A stretch of 10,831 bases of DNA from Thermoplasmata archaeon. GTDB lineage: Archaea > Thermoplasmatota > Thermoplasmata > Lutacidiplasmatales > UBA184. Location of the stretch: the NCBI GenBank assembly GCA_021792485.1, contig JAJYUO010000027.1:1-10831 (forward strand), given 5' to 3'. Below the pieces are notes generated by a model. The model had not been told where the DNA came from. It did no database searches and was given only the letters and a program-made list of their open reading frames with translations. Position numbers and translations under genes: made by a program. Positions within the stretch are counted from its first letter, which is position 1; each line of letters opens with the position of its first letter. Shown piece by piece: positions 1 through 5,431 of this stretch.

Positions 1-1112
1 GCCCCGACATTGTGCGCGAGTGCGACCTCGGAATGGGGAACGCTTCGCGTGCCCGCGAGGCCGTTGAACTGTTCGAAGATCTCGACGACCTGGGAGGCCC
101 CCGTCGCGCTCACGGGGTGCCCTTTCGCTTTCAGGCCGCCGGAAGGGTTGATCGGGAGCTTGCCGTCGCGCGCCGTAACTCCGTCGAGCGACGCCTGGGC
201 TGCCGTCCCTTTCGGGAAGAACCCCAGATCCTCGAGCGCGAGGGCCTCGGCGATCGTGAAGCAGTCGTGGACCTCGGCGAAGTCGATGTCGTGCGGATCC
301 ATCTTCGCCTGCCGGAACGCCGCGGCTCCCGCGGCGCGGGCGGCGGGCAATCCGAGCAGGTCCGGTCGGTCGTGCATGTCCGCGATCGAACCGGCCCGGG
401 CGCTCGCTCGCACGACGAGCGGTTCGCGCACCGGGTGCGGTACGGCCTCCTTCGCCGCGACGACCACCGCGGCGGCGCCGTCGGAGAAGGGGCAGCAGTC
501 GTAGAGGCGCAGCGGGCTCGCGATCATCGGCGAGTTGAGGTAGGTCTCCATCGTGATCGCCTTCTGGAAGTGGGCGTGCGGGTTGAGGGCCGCGTTGGCA
601 TGGTTCTTCACCGCGATCGAACCGAACATCTCGGGCGTCGTTCGGTAGGTGTGCTGGTAGGCGCTGGCGAGCGTCGCGTAGAGGCCCGGGAACGTCGCTC
701 CGTTCTTCGCCTCGAAAGGATAGTCCGCTCCGATGGCGAAATAGCTCGTCGCCGCGAGCGTGTCGAGATGCGACAGCTTCTCCGCTCCGATGACGAGGGC
801 GTAGTCCGCGAACCCGCCGGCGACGTGGACGTAGGCTTCGTGGAGCGCCGCGCTCGAACTCGAGCATGCCGACTCCACCGTGACGGACGGGACCTCGGGG
901 ATCCCCAGTCCGGTGTTGATGAGCGGCCCGACGTGGGCCTGGTGCTCGGCAACCCCGAACGCGTTCGCGACGAACGTGTGACCGATCTGCTTGGGTTCGA
1001 TCCCCGCGCTCTCGATCGCGGCGAGCCCGACCTCGGTGGCGGCCTCGCGGCCGGTCTCCTTCATCTTGCCGAAGCGGTTCGATGCCGCGCCGATCACCCA
1101 GGTCTCGCGCAC
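1..1112 (-). CDS. Archaeal thiolase (acetyl-CoA acetyltransferase-like), 3' end cut by window
   Basis: The reading frame is open from a GTG at 1112 to the window edge, giving about 370 codons. By family knowledge it is an archaeal thiolase, condensing two acetyl-CoA to acetoacetyl-CoA for the mevalonate pathway or cleaving ketoacyl-CoA; archaeal homologues often act in a complex with HMG-CoA synthase and a DUF35 OB-fold protein. Visible signatures are the N-terminal VIGAASNRFGK, the nucleophile region VESACSSSSAALHEA (Cys about residue 83), HDCFTIAEALALEDLG, and the C-terminal GGLKAKGHPVSATG catalytic-His motif. The protein breaks off at AHNVG, so probably only a few tens of residues are missing. 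The GTG was chosen because it begins exactly at the family N-terminus and has a GGGAGG Shine-Dalgarno sequence just upstream. A CTTAAG box at 1151-1156 may be its promoter. Which CoA substrate it uses cannot be told; a DUF35 partner could lie beyond position 1. Confidence 0.93.
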   Translation of the reverse strand, partial: MRETWVIGAASNRFGKMKETGREAATEVGLAAIESAGIEPKQIGHTFVANAFGVAEHQAHVGPLINTGLGIPEVPSVTVESACSSSSAALHEAYVHVAGGFADYALVIGAEKLSHLDTLAATSYFAIGADYPFEAKNGATFPGLYATLASAYQHTYRTTPEMFGSIAVKNHANAALNPHAHFQKAITMETYLNSPMIASPLRLYDCCPFSDGAAAVVVAAKEAVPHPVREPLVVRASARAGSIADMHDRPDLLGLPAARAAGAAAFRQAKMDPHDIDFAEVHDCFTIAEALALEDLGFFPKGTAAQASLDGVTARDGKLPINPSGGLKAKGHPVSATGASQVVEIFEQFNGLAGTRSVPHSEVALAHNVG

Positions 1113-1150
1113 GCGCTGTCGCCTCCCTGCGCCGGAATTCCCGCGGGCCG

Positions 1151-1156
1151 CTTAAG
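1151..1156 (-). promoter_or_regulatory. TATA-like box for the thiolase gene
   Basis: CTTAAG stands out in a GC-rich gap between the stop of the upstream gene (1171) and the thiolase GTG (1112). A start of transcription about 26 bases downstream would leave a short leader that includes the GGGAGG ribosome-binding site, so this gene would not be leaderless. The same CTTAAG core occurs before the transposase and upstream of tbp. Confidence 0.4.
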
Positions 1157-1170
1157 CCCGAGCCCTACGG

Positions 1171-1467
1171 TTACGCACGGGTGATCCGGCTCCACAGGTC
1201 GTCGACGCTCTCCTGCGCGCGCTGCGCGTCGAGGGTCTTGACGAGGATGCGGCCGTCCTGGCTGAGGGTAACCTCCGGTTCTGCCCGGACGATCAGGAGG
1301 ACCCGGGCGTCGATCACGTCGAGGCCGGAGTCGGTGAGTCGGCGGGCGGCTCGGCGGAGGTCGAGGCGAACGGGCCGCCGCGGGATCGCCTCGAAGGCGC
1401 CCTTGGTGGCGCAGAGGCGTACCGAGTCGTACGGCGGCCGCTCGAGCGTCGGCGGGGCCGGCGTCAC
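1171..1467 (-). CDS. Small conserved-looking protein of unknown function, 98 aa
   Basis: A 98-residue protein that I do not recognise. The GTG start at 1467-1465 overlaps the TGA (1466-1464) of the upstream membrane-protein gene in a GTGA arrangement, which argues for translational coupling and excludes the much longer open frame extending upstream to 2736, whose N-terminal part is only a shadow of other genes. The N-terminus is proline-rich (VTPAPPTLERPPYDS), followed by a basic amphipathic stretch (RLDLRRAARRLTDSGLDVIDAR), a probable strand pair (VLLIVRAEPEVTLSQDGRILVKTL) and a C-terminal helix (AQRAQESVDDLWSRI). The order suggests a small alpha/beta fold, possibly nucleic-acid or subunit binding, but no catalytic motif is seen. 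It ends 58 bases before the thiolase start, on the same strand. Confidence 0.7.
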   Translation of the reverse strand: MTPAPPTLERPPYDSVRLCATKGAFEAIPRRPVRLDLRRAARRLTDSGLDVIDARVLLIVRAEPEVTLSQDGRILVKTLDAQRAQESVDDLWSRITRA

Positions 1468-1877
1468 GGCGGCGTCGGCTCCTGCGGGACCGTCACGGGG
1501 CGCTCCCAGGAGGGCGTCCAGATGAGCGCGGCGATCCCGGCGATCATCGCGAGCAAGAATCCGACAAACAATCCTCCGGCCGCGACGATCAGGCTCACGA
1601 TGGCGAAGAGGATCACCAAGCCTCCCCACAGCGCGTACCGCCGGGGCCGGTATCGGAGCGCGACGGACAGGGCCACGATCGCGGCGCCGGTGGCGACCCC
1701 CGTGGTCGCGAGGCCGATGCCGAGCCATCCAGGGATCTGGGAGGCGAGGGGGTCCACCGACGAGAACGCCGTGAGTTCGACCCCTCCGACCACCGCCACG
1801 AGGAGCCCTCCGAGCAGCGCGAGGATCGCGGCGATCTTCGGGTACTCCGATTCTGCCACCGTCCCCGCTCCGCTCAC
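1464..1877 (-). CDS. Four-helix membrane protein (paralogue of 1920-2303)
   Basis: A 137-residue integral membrane protein with four predicted transmembrane helices: roughly residues 15-38, 50-72, 80-100 and 101-120. They are separated by a short extracytoplasmic or cytoplasmic loop (ELTAFSSVDPLASQIPG) and a basic loop (RYRPRRY). The start is GTG at 1877. A CCTATAC box centred 28 bases upstream supports a leaderless transcript beginning near this codon. The layout and several positions match the neighbouring protein encoded at 1920-2303 (LRYRPRRYALWGGLVILFAIVSL against LRRQPELALFWGILLVVLALASL; GGLFVGFLLAMIAGIAAL against GGFVVAFLLTLISGILAI), so the two are likely tandem duplicates. Small four-helix proteins of this kind, similar to the DUF4064/DUF6114 type, have no known enzymatic activity. 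The stop is coupled to the next gene. Confidence 0.85.
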   Translation of the reverse strand: MSGAGTVAESEYPKIAAILALLGGLLVAVVGGVELTAFSSVDPLASQIPGWLGIGLATTGVATGAAIVALSVALRYRPRRYALWGGLVILFAIVSLIVAAGGLFVGFLLAMIAGIAALIWTPSWERPVTVPQEPTPP

Positions 1878-1900
1878 GGAGTCCGTCTACCGTGCGACCG

Positions 1901-1910
1901 CGTATAGGCC
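1901..1910 (-). promoter_or_regulatory. TATA box for the 1464-1877 membrane protein
   Basis: Read on the minus strand the sequence is GGCCTATACG, centred about 28 bases upstream of the GTG at 1877. It lies in the 42-base gap between the two membrane-protein genes, so the downstream pair (1464-1877 and 1171-1467) could have its own promoter. Confidence 0.5.
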
Positions 1911-1919
1911 CTCGATCGT

Positions 1920-2303
1920 TCAGTCGGCCTTCGGCTCGGCCGCGACGATCGGGCTCAACTTGCCGCTGATCGCGAGGATTCCCGAGATCAGCGTCAGCAG
2001 GAAGGCGACGACGAAGCCGCCGAACTCGAGGGAGAGGCTCGCCAGCGCGAGCACGACGAGCAAAATCCCCCAGAAGAGGGCGAGTTCGGGCTGGCGGCGC
2101 AGCAGAACGGAAAAGACGATCGAGAGAACTCCGACGATCACGAGTCCGGCGACGGTGCCGAGGAGAGGCAGCACCAGCGGGAGACCGACCAGCGCCGACA
2201 CGGCCCCGACGACAACGACGATCGCGGCTACCAGAAGGTAGACGATCCCGCCGAGGATTCCGAGAGCCGCAGCCTTCGACGGGGAGAAACCGGACTCGGA
2301 CAT
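1920..2303 (-). CDS. Four-helix membrane protein (paralogue of 1464-1877)
   Basis: A 127-residue membrane protein starting MSESGFSPSKAAALG. Four hydrophobic helices are visible at about residues 11-36, 40-66, 75-93 and 94-113, with a basic LLRRQPE loop between helices two and three, matching the positively charged loop of the downstream paralogue. The tail after the last helix is short and ends EPKAD. The ATG at 2303 lies 25 bases downstream of the centre of a CCAAATAGG box, so the transcript is probably leaderless. No enzymatic motif is visible; the function is unknown, with a DUF4064-like membrane protein as the nearest description. Its neighbours do not suggest a pathway. Confidence 0.85.
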   Translation of the reverse strand: MSESGFSPSKAAALGILGGIVYLLVAAIVVVVGAVSALVGLPLVLPLLGTVAGLVIVGVLSIVFSVLLRRQPELALFWGILLVVLALASLSLEFGGFVVAFLLTLISGILAISGKLSPIVAAEPKAD

Positions 2304-2322
2304 CGCTCGTGGGACGCCGGAC

Positions 2323-2332
2323 CCCTATTTGG
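2323..2332 (-). promoter_or_regulatory. TATA box for the 1920-2303 membrane protein
   Basis: Minus-strand CCAAATAGGG, centred about 25 bases before the ATG at 2303, in otherwise GC-rich DNA. The spacing matches that of other boxes in the window and supports leaderless transcription. Confidence 0.6.
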
Positions 2333-2336
2333 ACAT

Positions 2337-2368
2337 GGCTCCAACCACGCAGCAGCTCCTTTGGAGCC
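2337..2368 (-). terminator. Hairpin after the ThiI-like gene
   Basis: An 8-bp perfect inverted repeat, GGCTCCAA (2337-2344) and TTGGAGCC (2361-2368), sits directly after the stop of the ThiI-like gene (2373-2375) and before the next promoter. No run of T follows on the transcribed side, and archaeal terminators are usually T-rich, so a termination role is only suggested by the position. Confidence 0.3.
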
Positions 2369-2372
2369 CCTT

Positions 2373-2999
2373 CTACATCACGACGGCCTTGCGGAGGCAA
2401 TCGTCGAGCATGGCATCGACGTCGATCCGGCTCTCTTCCTGGCCGATCTGGATCAGGTTGCTGCGCGTGGCCGGCCGATCCGGAACCGCCTGACAGCATA
2501 CTCCCGGACGAATCGAGATCGCGTACGTGCCGATCTGGCGGGCGACGCTCTCTACTTCCGCCTTGTCGAAGCCAATCAGCGGGCGCACGATCGGCAGACG
2601 GACCGCGGCGGTTGCGGTGCGCATGTTGCTCAGCGTCTGCGAAGCGACCTGTCCCAGCGCCTCGCCCGTCGCCAAGAAGGTCGCGTTCTCCTGAACCGCA
2701 AGGCGTTCGGCCGATCGCCACATGAACCGCCGGCACATCACGCAGCCGACGTGGCGGTCGGTCTCGCGCATGAGGGTGATCTGGGTCGGGCCATGCGGCA
2801 CGACGTAGAGCGGAAGCGGCTGGCCAAAGCGCTCGCGCAGGACCTTGAGATGGTCCACGATCTTCTCCAGCGGGGAGTCGTCGGTGAACGGACGGTTGTC
2901 CATGTGGACGCAGACCATCTCGTGACCCTGGCGCAGAAGGTAGTACAGCGAGACCGGGGAGTCGATCCCCCCGCTCATGAGCATCACCCCGCGCGCCAT
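2373..2999 (-). CDS. ThiI-type PP-loop tRNA sulfurtransferase domain, stand-alone
   Basis: A 208-residue protein equivalent to the C-terminal adenylation/sulfur-transfer domain of ThiI, which activates tRNA U8 with ATP and transfers sulfur to make 4-thiouridine. The PP-loop SGGIDSPVS is at residues 9-17. The segment CVMCRRFMWRSAERLA (Cys86 and Cys89) matches the conserved ThiI CVLCKR-type cysteine region. TGEALGQVASQTLSNM, PIVRPLIGFDKAEV and ARQIGTYAISIRPGVCC are further ThiI signatures. The usual N-terminal ferredoxin-like and THUMP domains are absent: the protein starts at the PP-loop domain, and a TATA box 26 bases upstream of the ATG confirms that nothing is missing at the front. The RNA-binding part may be encoded elsewhere, or the protein may use a different RNA or sulfur acceptor. 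It is divergently transcribed from the hydrolase gene. Confidence 0.9.
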   Translation of the reverse strand: MARGVMLMSGGIDSPVSLYYLLRQGHEMVCVHMDNRPFTDDSPLEKIVDHLKVLRERFGQPLPLYVVPHGPTQITLMRETDRHVGCVMCRRFMWRSAERLAVQENATFLATGEALGQVASQTLSNMRTATAAVRLPIVRPLIGFDKAEVESVARQIGTYAISIRPGVCCQAVPDRPATRSNLIQIGQEESRIDVDAMLDDCLRKAVVM

Positions 3000-3020
3000 C
3001 GCGGGGGAATTCCTGTCCCC

Positions 3021-3030
3021 GCTATTTAGG
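3021..3030 (-). promoter_or_regulatory. TATA box for the ThiI-like gene
   Basis: Minus-strand CCTAAATAGC, centred about 26 bases upstream of the ATG at 2999. Transcription would begin at or within a base or two of the start codon. Confidence 0.65.
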
Positions 3031-3061
3031 GAAGCGGTGGTCGGCGGCGCCGCACCGAGTC

Positions 3062-3070
3062 GGTAAATAT
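3062..3070 (+). promoter_or_regulatory. TATA box for the alpha/beta hydrolase gene
   Basis: GGTAAATAT is centred 25 bases upstream of the GTG at 3091. It decides the start of the hydrolase: the in-frame TTG at 3070 would overlap the box itself and cannot be the start of a transcript made from it. Confidence 0.65.
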
Positions 3071-3090
3071 TGCGCCTCGGTCGAGGGGGC

Positions 3091-3918
3091 GTGACCGCAG
3101 GCGACCCGGCACCGGCCGAACTGTTCGCGCGGGAGAGTGGGACCGGACCGACGGTACTGCTCCTCCACGGCTTGGGAGGGGATCACTCCATCTGGACGGA
3201 GGTGATCGAGCAACTCGCCCCCGACCTCCGCGTCCTCGCGCCCGACTTTCGGGGCCACGGCCGTTCGTCGCTGCCCCCCCAGTCCACATTCTCGATCGAG
3301 GAGTTCGAATCCGATCTCCTCCGGCTCCTGGCCGAACGTACCGAGCGCTCCTCCCACCCCGTCCACGTCGTCGGCCTGAGCGCCGGCGCGTTCCTTGCGC
3401 TGCGACTTGCGCACGATCACCCGGGCCGCGTGAGGAGCCTCGTGCTCGTCAACGGAGCCGCGTATTGCGACCCGCATACGAAGGAGGTCGTGCAGAGCTG
3501 GCAGACGGCGTTCCGCGAGGGAGGAGAGGAGGGCCTCTTGCTGCGGCTCATCAAGGACCTCTACGATCGAGACTGGGCCGAGTCGCACCTCGACATCGTC
3601 GAGCGAATGCGCCGGCAATTCACCGAACCGAAGGTGGGGGTTGTGGCGCGGTGGGCCGAACAGCTGACTCGGTTCGACATGCGCGGCCAGCTCGCCCGGC
3701 TCCGCGCGCCGACGCTGATCCTCCAGGGCATGAGCGATGTCGTGATCGATCCGTCCCACGGGCGATTTCTCCGGCAGTCGATCCCCGGCTCTGAGCTGCG
3801 CCTGTACCGCGAGACCGGCCACATGATGCCCATCGAAAAGCCGCGGGAGACCGCGGACGCCATCCGCGACCACGTCTCGAAGGTCGAGAAGGCGACCCCG
3901 TCGCCGCCGACCACCTAG
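3091..3918 (+). CDS. Alpha/beta-hydrolase fold enzyme
   Basis: A 275-residue soluble hydrolase complete in the window. The family signatures are all present: the oxyanion-hole strand VLLLHGLGGDHSIW (residues 22-35), APDFRGHGRSS (50-60), the nucleophile elbow GLSAGAF with Ser97, an acidic residue in GMSDVVIDPSHG (Asp216 is the likely triad acid), and the catalytic His244 in ETGHMMPIEKP. The helical lid is about residues 120-190. The length is normal for the epoxide hydrolase, esterase and haloperoxidase-like branch, and the substrate cannot be predicted. The GTG start is preferred over an upstream TTG because of the TATA box at 3062-3070. The gene faces away from the ThiI-like gene across a 91-base spacer that carries both promoters. 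Confidence 0.92.
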   Translation: MTAGDPAPAELFARESGTGPTVLLLHGLGGDHSIWTEVIEQLAPDLRVLAPDFRGHGRSSLPPQSTFSIEEFESDLLRLLAERTERSSHPVHVVGLSAGAFLALRLAHDHPGRVRSLVLVNGAAYCDPHTKEVVQSWQTAFREGGEEGLLLRLIKDLYDRDWAESHLDIVERMRRQFTEPKVGVVARWAEQLTRFDMRGQLARLRAPTLILQGMSDVVIDPSHGRFLRQSIPGSELRLYRETGHMMPIEKPRETADAIRDHVSKVEKATPSPPTT

Positions 3919-3923
3919 GGAAC

Positions 3924-3930
3924 GATTATC
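3924..3930 (+). promoter_or_regulatory. TATA-like box before the coiled-coil gene
   Basis: GATTATC is the only A/T-rich patch in the 36-base gap after the hydrolase, centred about 28 bases before the ATG at 3955. Confidence 0.45.
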
Positions 3931-3954
3931 TCCCGCGACCCCCGTGCTGTAGCC

Positions 3955-4131
3955 ATGGCCGCGGACGTACGAACGAAACCGCTCGAGGATCGGGTACGGG
4001 AGCTCGAAGCCCAGGTCGCGACCCTCCGAGACCACGTGGCCAAGCTCGAACGTTGGGTCGAGAACCAGCCCGAGCACACCGTGGACCAGCGCCTCACGCG
4101 GTCGAAGGTCGCCTACGACTGGCAGCAGTGA
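3955..4131 (+). CDS. Small coiled-coil protein, 58 aa
   Basis: A short gene coding for 58 residues, starting MAADVRTKPLEDRVRELEA. Heptad-like spacing of L and V across DRVRELEAQVATLRDHVAKL and into ERWVENQ predicts one coiled coil over residues 9-40, followed by a charged tail ending YDWQQ. No membrane segment or metal site is seen. Evidence that it is real is the TATA-like box at the usual spacing, strong coiled-coil character, and a GTGA overlap with the Nudix gene (GTG 4128-4130, TGA 4129-4131), which implies translational coupling. Function unknown; it may be an oligomerisation partner or a nucleic-acid-associated protein. Confidence 0.75.
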   Translation: MAADVRTKPLEDRVRELEAQVATLRDHVAKLERWVENQPEHTVDQRLTRSKVAYDWQQ

Positions 4132-4694
4132 GCTCCCGATCGCCGACCTCCACGGTGCTCGCCCGCTATCCCGTTCGGGCCCCTCTGCCGTCGAACATCG
4201 CCCGCGCGGCGGTGCTCGCCGTCGTCCGGGACCGTGACGATGACGCCGAGGTTCTCCTGATCCAGCGAACGGAGCGTCCGGCCGACCCAGCCTCGGGCCA
4301 GGTCGGGCTCCCGGGCGGCGGGTACGACCCGTCGGATACCGGCCTGGAAACGACCGCTGTTCGGGAGTTAAAGGAGGAGGTCGGGCTGGACGCTGACGAC
4401 CTCGCGACCCCTCCGCGCTTCGTTCGGATCGGGTGGGCGTTCTCGAGCCGGTTTCCGGTCGCCATCTTCGCCGCTCCCCTCTCCGGGTCGGCCAAGGCGC
4501 CCCGAATCGCGAGCCCGGAGGAGGTGGCGGAGATCTTTTGGATGCCTCGCTCGGCTCTCGCGCGCGTAGACCGGGTCCCCCGGCAAACGACCGCCGGGGT
4601 GCGCGACGTCGATGCCACGCTCTACGAAGGGCACGTTCTCTGGGGGTTCACCCGAAAGGCGCTGCTGGATCTCTTCGAGGGCCAAGTGACGTGA
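4128..4694 (+). CDS. Nudix hydrolase, CoA-pyrophosphatase type
   Basis: A 188-residue protein. The Nudix box is visible as GGGYDPSDTGLETTAVRELK followed by EEVGL, with the metal-binding core REL-K-EE-VGL at residues 79-87. The segment before it (QRTERPADPASGQVGLPGG) resembles the LLI-R-S-HAGQV-FPGG motif characteristic of CoA diphosphatases (NUDT7/NudL group), which cleave CoA into 3',5'-ADP and 4'-phosphopantetheine. That assignment is by motif only; another nucleoside-diphosphate-X substrate is possible. The GTG at 4128 is chosen because it overlaps the coiled-coil gene's stop and places a normal-length N-terminus before the first Nudix strand (ARAAVLAVVRD). An ATG upstream at 4053 would extend through the coiled-coil gene and is unlikely. 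Confidence 0.88.
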   Translation: MSSRSPTSTVLARYPVRAPLPSNIARAAVLAVVRDRDDDAEVLLIQRTERPADPASGQVGLPGGGYDPSDTGLETTAVRELKEEVGLDADDLATPPRFVRIGWAFSSRFPVAIFAAPLSGSAKAPRIASPEEVAEIFWMPRSALARVDRVPRQTTAGVRDVDATLYEGHVLWGFTRKALLDLFEGQVT

Positions 4695-4700
4695 TATACC
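4691..4700 (+). promoter_or_regulatory. TATA box for the zinc-ribbon gene
   Basis: GTGATATACC overlaps the Nudix stop codon (4692-4694) and is centred about 25 bases before the ATG at 4720, again fitting a leaderless transcript. Confidence 0.55.
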
Positions 4701-4719
4701 TCCACAGCACGCGCGGGGG

Positions 4720-4890
4720 ATGCCTACCGTTCGCCTGACGTGCCCGAAGTGCCGTGGAACCTTCGACTACGACGACGCGCCGGGCGCGTTTCTGACCGCC
4801 ATTCATGTCATGGGATCCCGGTACCTCGCCTGCCCGCTCTGCGGCCGCCGCTCGATGTTCACCGTCGGTGGGGCACCGGCTCCGAGGTAG
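4720..4890 (+). CDS. Small zinc-ribbon protein, 56 aa
   Basis: A 56-residue protein with two CxxC knuckles: TCPKC (Cys8, Cys11) and ACPLC (Cys38, Cys41). The 26-residue separation is typical of a single zinc ribbon. An acidic patch (DYDDAPG) and a hydrophobic stretch (AFLTAIHVMG) sit between them. Similar small zinc ribbons in archaea accompany transcription or translation proteins, but no partner can be named. The ATG is fixed by the TATA box at 4691-4700. It is the last chromosomal gene before the mobile element, and its stop lies only 20 bases before the target-site duplication, so sequence after its stop was separated from it by the insertion. Confidence 0.75.
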   Translation: MPTVRLTCPKCRGTFDYDDAPGAFLTAIHVMGSRYLACPLCGRRSMFTVGGAPAPR

Positions 4891-4910
4891 GCCCGCCAAG
4901 ACTTCCCGCC

Positions 4911-4918
4911 GCCTTTAA
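4911..4918 (+). repeat. Left 8-bp target-site duplication (GCCTTTAA)
   Basis: GCCTTTAA directly precedes the left terminal inverted repeat and is identical to 9710-9717, which directly follows the right one. Eight bases is the duplication length typical of IS6-family elements. The four bases before it (CGCC) also match the element's own right terminus, which makes the shared direct repeat look like 12 bp; that extra match is best read as coincidence. Confidence 0.85.
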
Positions 4919-4942
4919 GGCGGTGTTCAATGAACGGGACCC
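4919..4942 (+). repeat. Left terminal inverted repeat
   Basis: Starts GGCGGTGTTCAAT, then GAA, then CGGGACCC. It pairs with 9686-9709 on the opposite strand at 19 of 24 positions. It contains the small palindrome GTTCAATGAAC (4925-4935). It is the presumed binding and cleavage site of the transposase. Confidence 0.85.
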
Positions 4943-4950
4943 GGTAGGGG

Positions 4951-4970
4951 GTGTTCAGTGGAGGGGCCCG
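4951..4970 (+). repeat. Left subterminal repeat of the TIR motif
   Basis: GTGTTCAGTGGAGGGGCCCG matches the outer copy at 4923-4942 at 15 of 20 positions and lies 28 bp further in. It overlaps the 3' end of the gene at 4955-5431. It is probably a second transposase-binding site. Confidence 0.55.
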
Positions 4971-5431
4971 CCGGATGGTCCAGCGTTCGAATCGGTCTGC
5001 GCTGCATCGTTCTTGGCTTCTACACGCACGTCGGCTCGCCACCGTCCCTCGGATGCGACGCGCGCCTCCCCGAGCGGCCCCCGCACCTCGGCATCCCTCC
5101 GCGACGCTGCCTCCTTGCGCACCTCGAAGATGATGACACCTACGGCTGCGGCGGCTAGTATGAAGTCCCCGTCGGCTGCAAACAGAGTGACAGTCCCTTG
5201 GCCCCAGTGGCCGGAGACCACGCCAAGGTTCACGACGAGAATGGCCACAAGTATCGCCCCGACGACCACGTAGATGCCGACTTGGGCTACGGCGTAGGCA
5301 GAGTACCCCTTGCGCTTCGAAGGGGCCTCGGTTCTGCCCACCATCTTAGGCGGTGGAGCGAGCAGGGCTTCACCTCGCGGCTGGGTCTGCCGCACAGGAG
5401 ACGTGGGCTCAATCGAAGATTCACCTGCCAT
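4955..5431 (-). CDS. Two-helix membrane protein, passenger gene
   Basis: A 158-residue protein that I do not recognise. The N-terminal 40 residues are hydrophilic and proline-rich. Two transmembrane helices follow at about 45-70 (including VGIYVVVGAILVAILVVNLG) and 80-103, separated by a short GHWGQG loop, then a charged, helical C-terminal tail (EVRKEAASRRDAEVRG). The ATG at 5431 is preferred over a TTG at 5449 because GAGGAGGAG sits just upstream as a ribosome-binding site. This start overlaps the end of the preceding gene (stop at 5421-5423) by 11 bases, so the two are likely translationally coupled. It is the third gene of the minus-strand passenger set. Its last codons run into the element's left subterminal repeat. 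It could be a membrane anchor or effector, but no motif proves this. Confidence 0.75.
   Translation of the reverse strand: MAGESSIEPTSPVRQTQPRGEALLAPPPKMVGRTEAPSKRKGYSAYAVAQVGIYVVVGAILVAILVVNLGVVSGHWGQGTVTLFAADGDFILAAAAVGVIIFEVRKEAASRRDAEVRGPLGEARVASEGRWRADVRVEAKNDAAQTDSNAGPSGGPLH

Noticed and set aside
12..1184. Long plus-strand open frame opposite the thiolase
   Set aside because: Its translation is arginine-rich without family motifs, while the minus strand shows an unmistakable thiolase with active-site motifs. Long antisense frames are common in DNA this GC-rich.
1468..2736. Upstream part of the 521-codon minus-strand frame ending at 1171
   Set aside because: It runs through two membrane-protein genes and the ThiI-like gene in another frame and gives low-complexity R/G/P-rich protein. 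Only the part from GTG 1467 is supported.
3561..4097. Minus-strand open frames opposite the hydrolase and coiled-coil genes
   Set aside because: They are arginine/serine-rich shadows with no start signals, opposite genes with clear catalytic motifs.
4907..4918. 12-bp direct repeat CGCCGCCTTTAA (also at 9706-9717) as a recombinase att site
   Set aside because: Four of the twelve bases at the right copy belong to the terminal inverted repeat (CGCC, the complement of GGCG). The remaining 8 bp is exactly the expected target-site duplication, and there is no integrase gene.
4985..4993. GTTCGAATC resembling a tRNA T-loop, possible tRNA attachment site
   Set aside because: The flanking bases do not pair as a T-stem (only three of five pairs), no acceptor or anticodon arm is found on either strand, and the element has its own TIR and target duplication slightly outside this point.
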